A stretch of DNA of 5,130 bases, taken from positions 1-5,130 of the forward strand of contig JAEXPB010000528.1 of NCBI GenBank assembly GCA_023438965.1. Direction: 5' to 3'. Made by a program: the position numbers and the translations under genes. The stretch is from Bacillota bacterium. GTDB lineage: Bacteria; Bacillota; Clostridia; Saccharofermentanales; UBA5734. The notes under the pieces are model-generated. The model saw only the letters and a program-made list of their open reading frames with translations. It was not told the DNA's origin and ran no database searches. Positions within the stretch are counted from its first letter, which is position 1. Every line of letters begins with the position of its first letter. Of the stretch, positions 1-5,130 are shown piece after piece.

Positions 1-352
1 CGAGGAGGGCATCATTCTGGGCTTTGTCCATGCCGAACGGCTTCTCGCCCATGATGTGCTTGCCGGCCTCGATGGCGTCGATGTAAATCCGCTCATGGAG
101 ATTGTGCGGGACGGCGATGTAGACCGCCTCGATCTCCGGCAGGGCCAGCAGCTCTTTGTAATCAGCGAAGACATGCCGGATGGCCGGGCCGTTCTGCCGG
201 AACCACTCCGTGTTGGCGGGATTGACATCACAGACGGCAATGATTTCCGGACGGGGAACATCGGCGGTCAAATGACACCAGCGGGCGGCGGCACTTGCAA
301 ATTCACGGCCCATCAGGCCGCAGCCGATGATGCCAAAGCGAACTGTACGCAT
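1..352 (-). CDS. Gfo/Idh/MocA-family NAD(P)-dependent oxidoreductase, N-terminal part (3' end outside window)
   Basis: Reading the minus strand from the ATG at 352-350 gives 117 residues that stay open to the window edge; the protein starts MRTVRFGIIGCGLMG. This is a Rossmann NAD(P)-binding domain: the dinucleotide motif G10-x-G12-x-x-G15 follows the first strand, an acidic residue (D42 in VCDVNPA) ends the second strand and suggests preference for NAD(H) over NADP(H), and the family hallmark E103-K104-P105 lies in GEKPFGM. Members oxidise or reduce sugars, inositols and sugar derivatives; full proteins are usually 330-400 residues, so the substrate-binding C-terminal domain is missing here and no substrate can be assigned. 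The start is supported by GAGG eight bases upstream (361-364) and by a near-consensus promoter. No signal peptide is seen, so it is probably cytosolic. It is divergent from the ROK regulator gene, a common arrangement for a regulator and its target. Confidence 0.93.
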   Translation of the reverse strand, partial: MRTVRFGIIGCGLMGREFASAAARWCHLTADVPRPEIIAVCDVNPANTEWFRQNGPAIRHVFADYKELLALPEIEAVYIAVPHNLHERIYIDAIEAGKHIMGEKPFGMDKAQNDALL

Positions 353-360
353 ATCAATTT

Positions 361-364
361 CCTC
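361..364 (-). promoter_or_regulatory. Ribosome binding site of the oxidoreductase gene
   Basis: On the minus strand GAGG stands eight bases before the ATG at 352-350, which fixes the start. Confidence 0.7.
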
Positions 365-379
365 AAACTTGCAAAAATA

Positions 380-414
380 TTTCGTTTTTTATTATAAATT
401 CGGCAAAAACGAAA
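380..414. promoter_or_regulatory. Inverted repeat over the oxidoreductase promoter; candidate operator
   Basis: The arms TTTCGTTTTT (380-389) and AAAAACGAAA (405-414) are perfect reverse complements, 10 bases each, around a 15-base centre. The centre contains the -10 box (391-396); the right arm touches the first base of the -35 box. A protein bound here would block RNA polymerase. Long, widely spaced A/T-rich dyads are typical of ROK repressors such as NagC, Mlc and XylR, and a ROK gene starts 200 bases away, so autogenous or divergent control is plausible. That assignment is inference. The spacing is too long and A/T-rich for a good terminator hairpin. Confidence 0.5.
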
Positions 415-419
415 GTCAA
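391..419 (-). promoter_or_regulatory. Sigma-70-type promoter of the oxidoreductase gene
   Basis: On the minus strand TTGACT (419-414) and a perfect TATAAT (396-391) are separated by exactly 17 bases. Transcription would start near 384, leaving a leader of about 30 bases before the ATG. Upstream of the -35 box (about 420-480) the DNA is almost all A on the plus strand, that is T-rich on the promoter strand, and resembles an UP element. This is the best promoter match in the window. Confidence 0.75.
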
Positions 420-516
420 TGATCTGATAAAGAAAAATAATAATTAGTTAAAAGAAATAAAAAAGAAAATCAACAAAAAAGCTGCGAGGCGAAGCATGTG
501 TGTCAATCGGTCTTTC

Positions 517-545
517 TTGCTATTCGACCGCAATGATGCTAAAAT
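517..545 (+). promoter_or_regulatory. Sigma-70-type promoter of the ROK regulator gene
   Basis: TTGCTA (517-522, 4 of 6 matches) and TAAAAT (540-545, 5 of 6) are separated by 17 bases and lie about 70 bases before the ROK start. Transcription would begin near 552. A short dyad, ATCAT-CGTC-ATGAT (555-568), covers the predicted start region and could be an operator, but it is short enough to be chance. Confidence 0.5.
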
Positions 546-598
546 CCGAGATTAATCATCGTCATGATCCGGACCGGTTGATGCCTTTCAGATGAACC

Positions 599-604
599 AG
601 GGAG
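599..604 (+). promoter_or_regulatory. Ribosome binding site that decides the ROK start
   Basis: AGGGAG lies eight bases before the ATG at 613. An in-frame ATG at 592 would give seven more residues (MNQGVCH) but lies upstream of this site and has no Shine-Dalgarno of its own, so 613 is preferred. Confidence 0.65.
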
Positions 605-612
605 TGTGCCAT

Positions 613-1908
613 ATGCCTGATATAAGCAATTTCCCGAAAAAGCATTTGATCCTGAACATCATCAACCACCTGGGCCCCATCAGCCGCACCAAGCTGATCG
701 CGCTGACCGACTACCGTCCTGCCAGTGTCAGCGCCATCATCAAGGAGCTGCTGGATGACAAGCTGATCATCGAAACCGGATATTATTCGGCCGGCTATGG
801 CCGCAATCGCATCATGCTGGAAATCAACAAGGCGCATTTATGCGCCATAGGCATCTCTTTCGTTGCCGAGCGGGTGACTTATATCGTCGCCCAGATTGAC
901 GGAACCATTCTCTGTCAGGACAGTGCCGTCATTGCGCCGGACTTGCCCAAAGAAGGGCTGATTCAGACGATTACAGCGCATGTGGATGAGCTGTTGCGAC
1001 AATATCACGACAAAAACATGATTGGCATCGGGATCAGCGACCCCTTGTATGATCCAACGACTTACCGGCTGTCCAATTCACTGGTCAACAATTATACCCA
1101 CTTCAACGATTGGGTCCATTTGCGCCTGAAGCCCAAGCTGGAAACGCTTTCCGGACTGCTGGTCGAAACCTACAGCGGCGTGGCCATGCCGGTCATGGCG
1201 GAACAGCGGTTTGGCGTGGCCAAAGGCGCGCAGAATTTCGTCTGCATCGAGCTTTCCAATGGCATCGGGGCTTCGCTCTGCTGCAATGGCCTGCCGGTTA
1301 CCGGCGCCAATGGCGTGGCCGGCGAATTGGGCCATACGGTTATCGATTATCAAAATGCCGGCGCAAACCTTTGCTATTGCGGCAAACCTGGCTGCGTGGA
1401 AAATGGCACGGCATATCCGGCGCTGGCTGCGGCAATCAAAGCCGCTCTGGACCGGGGCGTCTTGTCGGTTCTGAATGCCGATCCGGACCATTCCCAGGGT
1501 ATTACCGTGCAAGCCATCCGCCGGGCTTTGGACGAGGGCGACCGCCTGTGCATGTATTATGTCAAGGATATTGCCATTCGCCTGGGCGTTGCCATCTCCA
1601 ATGTAGTCAACCTGCTCAATCCGGAACTGGTCGTGCTGTATGGCTTTATGCTGGAACTGGGTGATTTTTTCCTTCAGCATCTGGAGAATGCCCTGCGGGA
1701 GAATGTCGTCGCCCTCGCCGGCAATTTCAAGATTCGGACCTCGGCCGCTCTGGAAACCACCTTTCCGCTGGGGGCGGTAGCTGAAATTTTCTCTTCCTAT
1801 TTTAAGCAGGATGATTATAAAAAGTGGATTTATCAGTTGCAGCCGGGCAACCTGGCGGAGCAGCCGGTAATCCAGGATAACCTGAACAAACCGGAGATGC
1901 AAGCATGA
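613..1908 (+). CDS. ROK-family transcriptional regulator (NagC/XylR-like), kinase motifs degenerate
   Basis: The 431-residue protein has the two-part ROK repressor layout. Residues about 8-58 form a winged helix-turn-helix (ISRTKLIALTDYRPASVSA then a wing ending near GYG). From about 75 on comes the sugar-kinase-like fold: a GIGIS segment (138-142), LSNGIGAS (214-221), GANGVAGELGH (231-241) with the family E238 and H241, and the zinc knuckle CYCGKPGCVE (254-263; C254, C256, C261). Length is normal for regulators (about 380-430), longer than ROK kinases (about 300). The DxGGT phosphate loop is replaced by AIGIS (78-82), and the usual E-N-D motif with the catalytic Asp reads E185-T186-Y187, so phosphotransfer is unlikely; it should act as a sugar-responsive repressor or activator. 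The inducer is unknown; the nearby NagA-like gene makes an amino sugar or its phosphate plausible. The last 30 residues are polar and match no motif known to me. Its TGA overlaps an ATG at 1905. Confidence 0.92.
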   Translation: MPDISNFPKKHLILNIINHLGPISRTKLIALTDYRPASVSAIIKELLDDKLIIETGYYSAGYGRNRIMLEINKAHLCAIGISFVAERVTYIVAQIDGTILCQDSAVIAPDLPKEGLIQTITAHVDELLRQYHDKNMIGIGISDPLYDPTTYRLSNSLVNNYTHFNDWVHLRLKPKLETLSGLLVETYSGVAMPVMAEQRFGVAKGAQNFVCIELSNGIGASLCCNGLPVTGANGVAGELGHTVIDYQNAGANLCYCGKPGCVENGTAYPALAAAIKAALDRGVLSVLNADPDHSQGITVQAIRRALDEGDRLCMYYVKDIAIRLGVAISNVVNLLNPELVVLYGFMLELGDFFLQHLENALRENVVALAGNFKIRTSAALETTFPLGAVAEIFSSYFKQDDYKKWIYQLQPGNLAEQPVIQDNLNKPEMQA

Positions 1909-1969
1909 ACCGCGCAGGCTCAGTGATCCGCCGGAAAATATGTTATTGGCTGTTGCAGAGTACTGGATA
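1909..1969. other. Convergent gap between the ROK and GH35 genes, no terminator seen
   Basis: Only 61 bases separate the two stop codons. I found no GC-rich stem followed by a T-run on either strand. Transcripts may read into each other or end Rho-dependently. An ATG at 1905 overlaps the ROK stop as ATGA, as in translationally coupled operons, but the frame it opens (to 2105) mostly runs antisense through the GH35 gene and is not called. Confidence 0.5.
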
Positions 1970-2746
1970 TCAAACCGTATGCGCCGCGCTGACGGGCGAC
2001 GTCAGACGCAGTGAATCGGTGAATACGACGGTCGGGGATGGCGTGTGCAGCTCGAAAACCTCGACGACATTGCCGGAAGACCTGAGCAGATCGCCTGGCA
2101 CATAAAGGCTTGTCTGCGGTCCCGCGCTCCAGTAGCGGCCGATATTGAAGCCGTTGACGCGGACAAAGCCCTTCTCCCAGCCGGACGCGTCGAAATAAGT
2201 GTCTACGCCGGCGATGGCGTCGAAGACGCCCCTGTAAAACGCCGGACGTTCCGGTAAAGATACACCGGTATAAGCGTCGTAGGGAACGTCTGAATCCATC
2301 GGCAGGCAGCGAATCTCCCAGTTGAAGACACGGCGTCGCGAAATCGTGACCGCCTCGAGAATCCCCTTGCGGTCGATGATATCGCCGAAGCACACGCGTC
2401 CGCAGTTCTCCACCAGGATGTCCAGCCTGTCGCCTTCGCCAACCGCCACGCGGATCGGTTCGGATACACGGTCGCGCATATACCGGCCGATATAACGACC
2501 GTTCAGGTAAAGCACGGCGCGGTCGGCGAGTCCCCGCAGCTCGATGGGTTCCGGACCGATCCGCGGCCCATGCAGGGTCGTGCGGTAGAGGATGAAACCG
2601 TAGCCCTGCCCGAAATCCTCCATCGGACGGGGCGCGGCGCTGGAATGTCGCTCGGGCTGGATCGTATCGAGCCGGTCGAACAGATCACAGCGGTGCGTCA
2701 GCGGGACGGTGAGCGTCTGCACCGGATGCGGCGGTGCGATAGGCAC
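1970..2746 (-). CDS. GH35 beta-galactosidase, C-terminal part (after frameshift)
   Basis: This is the downstream piece of the gene beginning at 3767, read one base out of phase with it; joined at the frameshift it supplies residues 341-598. It carries the family's beta-sandwich (jelly-roll, galactose-binding-like) domains: GYGFILYRTTL (388-398), AVLYLNGRYIGRY (417-429), LDILVENCGRV (448-458), NWEI (482-485), then PAFYRGVFD (508-516), VRVNGFNIGRYW (535-546) with GPQTSLYVP (549-557), all conserved landmarks of GH35 C-termini. The ending, about 25 residues past VFEL, is a natural family end, so nothing seems lost at this side. The first in-frame ATG after the shift (2623-2621) has no Shine-Dalgarno, so this part is unlikely to be made alone. 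Codon choice stays normal throughout, suggesting that the lesion is recent or is a sequence error. Confidence 0.88.
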   Translation of the reverse strand: MPIAPPHPVQTLTVPLTHRCDLFDRLDTIQPERHSSAAPRPMEDFGQGYGFILYRTTLHGPRIGPEPIELRGLADRAVLYLNGRYIGRYMRDRVSEPIRVAVGEGDRLDILVENCGRVCFGDIIDRKGILEAVTISRRRVFNWEIRCLPMDSDVPYDAYTGVSLPERPAFYRGVFDAIAGVDTYFDASGWEKGFVRVNGFNIGRYWSAGPQTSLYVPGDLLRSSGNVVEVFELHTPSPTVVFTDSLRLTSPVSAAHTV

Positions 2747-3767
2747 GGGGCGGTTTCTGCAGGAATGCATCGAGCCGGTCGCGCGTGATGAAATACTTTT
2801 CCGATGGGATGCCGTCCTCGGAAACCATCGCGTCGACGTCGTAGCTGGTGACCAGCGGACGGTAGAGCACGGCGTGATCGTCCGGGCGCGGGGAATAGGT
2901 GCTGAAATTCGCGCCGTTCCAAAAGCCGAAGTTAGTACCGCCACAGAACATATAAGCGCAGATGCCGCCGCCCATCTCGAGCGCTTTCATAAAGCCGTCG
3001 GCTATGGGCGCGGGTTCGCGGTGGAAGAAGGTTTCGTCCCAGTGCGACGAGCGCCCATTCCAATATTCGCCGGCGAAGGGAAGCTGATCGGGCCGTTCGC
3101 TGCGCAGAATGGTGAAAGCCTCCTCGGTCTCGATACGGTAGTTGACGCCGGCCCAGAGTCCGTCCATCTGTCCGTATTTGGAATACGCGCCGCCCGCACC
3201 GTCGGTTGTGTACAGCGGCACATCCACCCCGAGCGCGCGGCAGGTGTCGCGGATGTGGTTCAGATAGGCCGTATCCGAGCCGTAGGAGCCGTATTCGTTC
3301 TCCACGCATATGGCGATCACACAGCCGCCGCGCGTGGACAGATGTGGCAGGTATTCTTCGGCGAGCCGCGCGGCCCACCGGTCGATCGCCGCCAGATAGC
3401 ACTCGTCCGAGCAGCGCACTGCTGCGCGCGGGTCCCGCAGCAGCCACCACGGCAGTCCGCCGAAATCTGTTTCCGAGCAGATATATGGTCCCGGACGCAA
3501 GAGCACCTTCAGACCGTATTCCTCTACCAGCGTCAGAAACGCGTCCAGATCCAGCTCCCGTGCGAAGTCGTAGACGCCTTCCTCGCGTTCGTGACGGTTC
3601 CAGGCGACATAGGTTTGCAGAGCCGTAAGGCCGAAATCACGCATCAGCGCCAGCCTGCGCCGCCAGCCGCCCGGCAGCGTGCGAAAATAATGAAAATCGC
3701 CGCAGATAAGCGGAAATTCCTGCCCGTCCAGTTGGAGCTTATCCGGGTAAATTTCCAGACGTCCCAT
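2685..3767 (-). CDS. GH35 beta-galactosidase, catalytic N-terminal part (frameshifted before the C-terminus)
   Basis: Residues 1-340 are a typical clan GH-A (beta/alpha)8 barrel of GH35, which releases terminal beta-galactose with retention of configuration. Landmarks in order: FHYFRTLPGGW (25-35), TYVAWNRHE (52-60), the family signature RPGPYICSETDFGGLPWWLL (91-110), VENEYGSYG (155-163) with the acid/base E158 after N157, GEYWNGRSSHWDE (233-245) with the nucleophile E234, and FCGGTNFGFWNGAN (274-287). Both catalytic glutamates are intact. The last 20 residues as read (341-360) are out of frame and end in an early stop. No signal peptide or membrane segment is seen, so the enzyme should be cytosolic and act on imported oligosaccharides. 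Repaired length, 598 residues, matches BgaC-type enzymes that prefer beta-1,3-linked galactose (family knowledge; the specificity is inference). The start has a strong GGGAGG seven bases upstream. Confidence 0.92.
   Translation of the reverse strand: MGRLEIYPDKLQLDGQEFPLICGDFHYFRTLPGGWRRRLALMRDFGLTALQTYVAWNRHEREEGVYDFARELDLDAFLTLVEEYGLKVLLRPGPYICSETDFGGLPWWLLRDPRAAVRCSDECYLAAIDRWAARLAEEYLPHLSTRGGCVIAICVENEYGSYGSDTAYLNHIRDTCRALGVDVPLYTTDGAGGAYSKYGQMDGLWAGVNYRIETEEAFTILRSERPDQLPFAGEYWNGRSSHWDETFFHREPAPIADGFMKALEMGGGICAYMFCGGTNFGFWNGANFSTYSPRPDDHAVLYRPLVTSYDVDAMVSEDGIPSEKYFITRDRLDAFLQKPPRAYRTAASGADAHRPADAPL
2744..2753 (-). other. Frameshift site in the GH35 gene (C4 run)
   Basis: On the minus strand the codons CCG CCC (P339, P340) are followed by one extra C (position 2747) and then GTG CCT, which continues the family sequence as VPIAPPHPVQ. 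Removing one base of the C4 run (2750-2747) joins both halves into one 598-residue frame without any other change. Without removal, translation ends 20 codons later at 2685. It could be a real inactivating mutation, phase variation at a very short run, or a sequencing or assembly error. Confidence 0.85.
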
Positions 3768-3774
3768 CAGTTAA

Positions 3775-3780
3775 CCTCCC
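3775..3780 (-). promoter_or_regulatory. Ribosome binding site of the GH35 gene
   Basis: GGGAGG on the minus strand, seven bases before the ATG at 3767-3765; a near-perfect Shine-Dalgarno that fixes the start and suggests efficient translation. Confidence 0.8.
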
Positions 3781-3810
3781 ATATGAACCTGCTGGCCGTC
3801 GCATGTCGCG

Positions 3811-3841
3811 GCCGATCGGCATCTGACCACGATACCGGTAT
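3811..3841. promoter_or_regulatory. Two perfect palindromes at the GH35 promoter; candidate operators
   Basis: ATACCGGTAT (3832-3841) is a perfect 10-base palindrome overlapping the -10 box; GCCGATCGGC (3811-3820) is a second one just downstream of the predicted transcription start. Their centres are 21 bases apart, about two helical turns. Even palindromes with a central CG, such as TACCGGTA, are typical operators of LacI/GntR(gluconate)-type repressors; no gene for such a regulator is in the window. Confidence 0.4.
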
Positions 3842-3865
3842 ACAATTGGAACTCATCAATGTCAA
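3837..3865 (-). promoter_or_regulatory. Sigma-70-type promoter of the GH35 gene
   Basis: On the minus strand a perfect TTGACA (3865-3860) and TATACC (3842-3837, 4 of 6) are 17 bases apart. Transcription would start near 3830, giving a leader of about 60 bases. Confidence 0.6.
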
Positions 3866-3897
3866 TCCGTGAAATGGTCATCCGAACCAGACTTCGA

Positions 3898-3926
3898 TTG
3901 ACAAATTCCCTCCAAAGAACTAGAGT
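3898..3926 (+). promoter_or_regulatory. Distal candidate promoter of the nagA gene
   Basis: A perfect TTGACA (3898-3903), 17-base spacer, TAGAGT (3921-3926, 4 of 6). A short dyad AACT-AG-AGTT (3918-3927) sits on the -10 box. It would give a leader of roughly 115 bases, A/T-rich and without a recognisable riboswitch. Confidence 0.4.
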
Positions 3927-3970
3927 TAATAATAACAAATTGGTAAATAATAAATCAATAAATCGTCGTA

Positions 3971-3999
3971 TTGACCTGATATAAATACATATTTGTAAA
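3971..3999 (+). promoter_or_regulatory. Proximal candidate promoter of the nagA gene
   Basis: TTGACC (3971-3976, 5 of 6), 17-base spacer, TGTAAA (3994-3999, 4 of 6). Transcription would start near 4006, about 40 bases before the ATG. The dyads TACA-TATT-TGTA (3986-3997) and TATTT-GT-AAATA (3990-4001) cover its -10 box. GTAAATAA occurs here (3995-4002) and at 3943-3950, but in such A/T-rich DNA this has little weight. Confidence 0.4.
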
Positions 4000-4046
4000 T
4001 AAATAACAAGCGTCGCCTGGCAGAAGGGTATGATTGAGAGAAGTAT

Positions 4047-5130
4047 ATGTTAGCGATTCAGAATGCAGTTCTGGTCATGCGCGACCATCTGGTACCGGAG
4101 GCCATCCTCCTGATCGAAGACGGCAAGATCAGCCGGTTCGGGGAGATGCGCCGCCTGCCGATCCCGGCGGGTTGTCCGACGCTGGATGCCCGGGGCGCTT
4201 TCGTCGGGCCGGGCCTGGTGGATATTCATACCCACGCCGATGGCCGCGTCTTGTTTGCCGATGATCCGATCGGCGTCGCCCGGCACCATCTGAGACATGG
4301 CGTGACCACGGTCTTGCCGGCTCTGTACTATAATCTGGATGCCCGGGGTTATGTCGAAGCCATCCAAACCCTAAAAACGGCCATGCAGGATAAAGCCGGC
4401 GCCAATATCGCCGGATTGTACATGGAGGGGCCGTATCTGAATCCGGAATTCGGCTGCGACCGGGAAGCCAATCCCTGGCAAGGGGCGGTCAATCGCAAGC
4501 AGTACGGACCCGTGATCGAAGCGGCCGGTGATTTGGCCAAAGTCTGGGCCCTGGCTCCGGAGCGGGAGAACATCCTGGAATTCGTGCTGGCCGTCAAAAA
4601 GCAAAATCCGGCGGCCGTCCTGGCCGTGGCGCATAGCGCGGCATCGCCGCAGCAGATCGAGGCGCTCCTGCCCTATGGCCTGAAGATTGGCACCCATCAC
4701 ACCAATGCGACGGGAGACCGGCCGAAATATCCGGAGTGCCGGGGGGTCTGTGTGGACGAGGCCGTGAACTACAATTCGGAAATCTATGCGGAACTGATCT
4801 GCGACAGCCGCGGCATCCATGTCGATCCTTACATGCTGCGCCTGGTGCGCAAGATCAAGGGGGACGACCGAATTATCCTGATTTCCGATGCTTACGTCAG
4901 TGACGGGCCCGTTCCGCCGGGATATGATGACGTATCGGACATCAACTTTGACCGGACGGGGGAAATCGCCGGCTCCAGGCTGACGCTGGATGTGGCGGGC
5001 CGGAACATGATGAAGCACACCGGCGCTTCCCTCGTCAATGTATTCCAATTTGCCTCCTATAATCCGGCCCGGGCGGTCGGTTTCCTGGACCGGGGCGAGA
5101 TCGCTTTGGGCAAACGGGCCGATCTGGTGC
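4047..5130 (+). CDS. nagA: N-acetylglucosamine-6-phosphate deacetylase (NagA-like amidohydrolase), 3' end outside window
   Basis: 361 residues are visible; NagA proteins are about 380-400, so only the last beta strands are missing. Expected role: GlcNAc-6-phosphate plus water to glucosamine-6-phosphate plus acetate, the first committed cytosolic step of GlcNAc use. Landmarks: PGLVDIHTH (55-63) with the metal motif H61-x-H63, EGPYLNPE (127-134) with metal ligand E127, APE (170-172), AHSAAS (195-200) with H196, THHTNAT (216-222) with H217, GIHVDP (256-261) with substrate-binding H258, and SDA (280-282) with catalytic D281. The end, YNPARAVGFLDRGEIALGK (338-356), is the usual NagA C-terminal return to the beta-sandwich. 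Unusual details are THHTNAT where many NagA read THLFNAM, and HTH where E. coli NagA has lost both histidines. The start has only a weak GAGAG (4036-4040) upstream. A close paralogue acting on another N-acetyl sugar phosphate cannot be excluded. It is divergent from the GH35 gene. Confidence 0.87.
   Translation, partial: MLAIQNAVLVMRDHLVPEAILLIEDGKISRFGEMRRLPIPAGCPTLDARGAFVGPGLVDIHTHADGRVLFADDPIGVARHHLRHGVTTVLPALYYNLDARGYVEAIQTLKTAMQDKAGANIAGLYMEGPYLNPEFGCDREANPWQGAVNRKQYGPVIEAAGDLAKVWALAPERENILEFVLAVKKQNPAAVLAVAHSAASPQQIEALLPYGLKIGTHHTNATGDRPKYPECRGVCVDEAVNYNSEIYAELICDSRGIHVDPYMLRLVRKIKGDDRIILISDAYVSDGPVPPGYDDVSDINFDRTGEIAGSRLTLDVAGRNMMKHTGASLVNVFQFASYNPARAVGFLDRGEIALGKRADLV

Noticed and set aside
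56..397. 113-residue plus-strand open frame at the left end
   Set aside because: Antisense to the oxidoreductase, whose Rossmann motifs and start signals are clear; its end runs through the promoter of that gene.
421..480. A-rich stretch as a possible replication or repeat element
   Set aside because: No iterons, DnaA-type boxes or regular repeats; it is better explained as an UP element and AT-rich promoter DNA.
471..495. Possible terminator on the minus strand (GC-rich segment followed by six T)
   Set aside because: The GC-rich part forms only about three adjacent base pairs, and no minus-strand gene ends there.
1078..1902. Long minus-strand open frame inside the ROK gene
   Set aside because: Shadow of the ROK coding frame; no motif or ribosome binding site.
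1905..2105. 66-residue plus-strand frame overlapping the ROK stop
   Set aside because: Most of it is antisense to the GH35 C-terminus and it matches no family known to me; only the ATGA overlap speaks for it, so it is kept as a finding rather than a gene.
2709..3872. A 387-residue open frame on the plus strand, antisense to GH35
   Set aside because: The minus strand clearly encodes GH35 motifs throughout; the antisense frame has no recognisable domain, is rich in Arg and Ala as expected of an antisense shadow in GC-rich codons, and has no Shine-Dalgarno.
4030..4053. Seven-codon frame (MIERSIC) overlapping the nagA start, a possible leader peptide
   Set aside because: Its AAGGG lies only one base before its ATG, too close to serve as a Shine-Dalgarno, and there is no run of regulatory codons or attenuator hairpin.
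4371..5048. 225-residue minus-strand open frame inside nagA
   Set aside because: Antisense shadow of the NagA frame, which shows all the family motifs.

Overview
The window holds four protein-coding loci concerned with sugar use: the 5' part of a Gfo/Idh/MocA oxidoreductase (minus strand, runs off the left edge), a ROK-family regulator (plus strand), a GH35 beta-galactosidase (minus strand, broken by a one-base frameshift), and an N-acetylglucosamine-6-phosphate deacetylase of the NagA family (plus strand, runs off the right edge). I see no tRNA, rRNA, CRISPR array, transposase or integrase.

Layout: the oxidoreductase (1-352) and the ROK gene (613-1908) are divergent and share a 260-base intergenic region, whose 360-480 part is very A/T-rich. 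It has a near-consensus promoter on each strand, and a 10+10 base inverted repeat centred on the oxidoreductase promoter. The ROK gene and GH35 gene converge at 1908/1970 with no convincing terminator between them. The GH35 gene (1970-3767) and nagA (from 4047) are again divergent. Their 279-base spacer has one good promoter for GH35, overlapped by a LacI-type palindrome, and two tandem candidate promoters for nagA.

How the genes may work together (inference): cytoplasmic GH35 enzymes of this size often split beta-1,3-linked galactose from disaccharides such as lacto-N-biose or galacto-N-biose. That frees an N-acetylhexosamine which, once phosphorylated, is the NagA substrate. The ROK protein keeps its DNA-binding domain and zinc knuckle but has lost the kinase motifs, so it is probably a dedicated transcription factor for the neighbourhood. 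The window therefore looks like an edge of a catabolic cluster for amino-sugar-containing host or mucin-type glycans. The oxidoreductase substrate is unknown.

Organism: GC-rich genes with AT-rich intergenic regions, strong Shine-Dalgarno sequences, sigma-70-type promoters, and a GH35/NagA/ROK set suggest a bacterium, plausibly gut-associated (Clostridia-like Firmicutes or Lentisphaerae/Verrucomicrobia-like). This assignment is weak. I found no clearly novel system. The points most worth checking are the GH35 frameshift, the degenerate ROK protein and the dyad in the divergent promoter.
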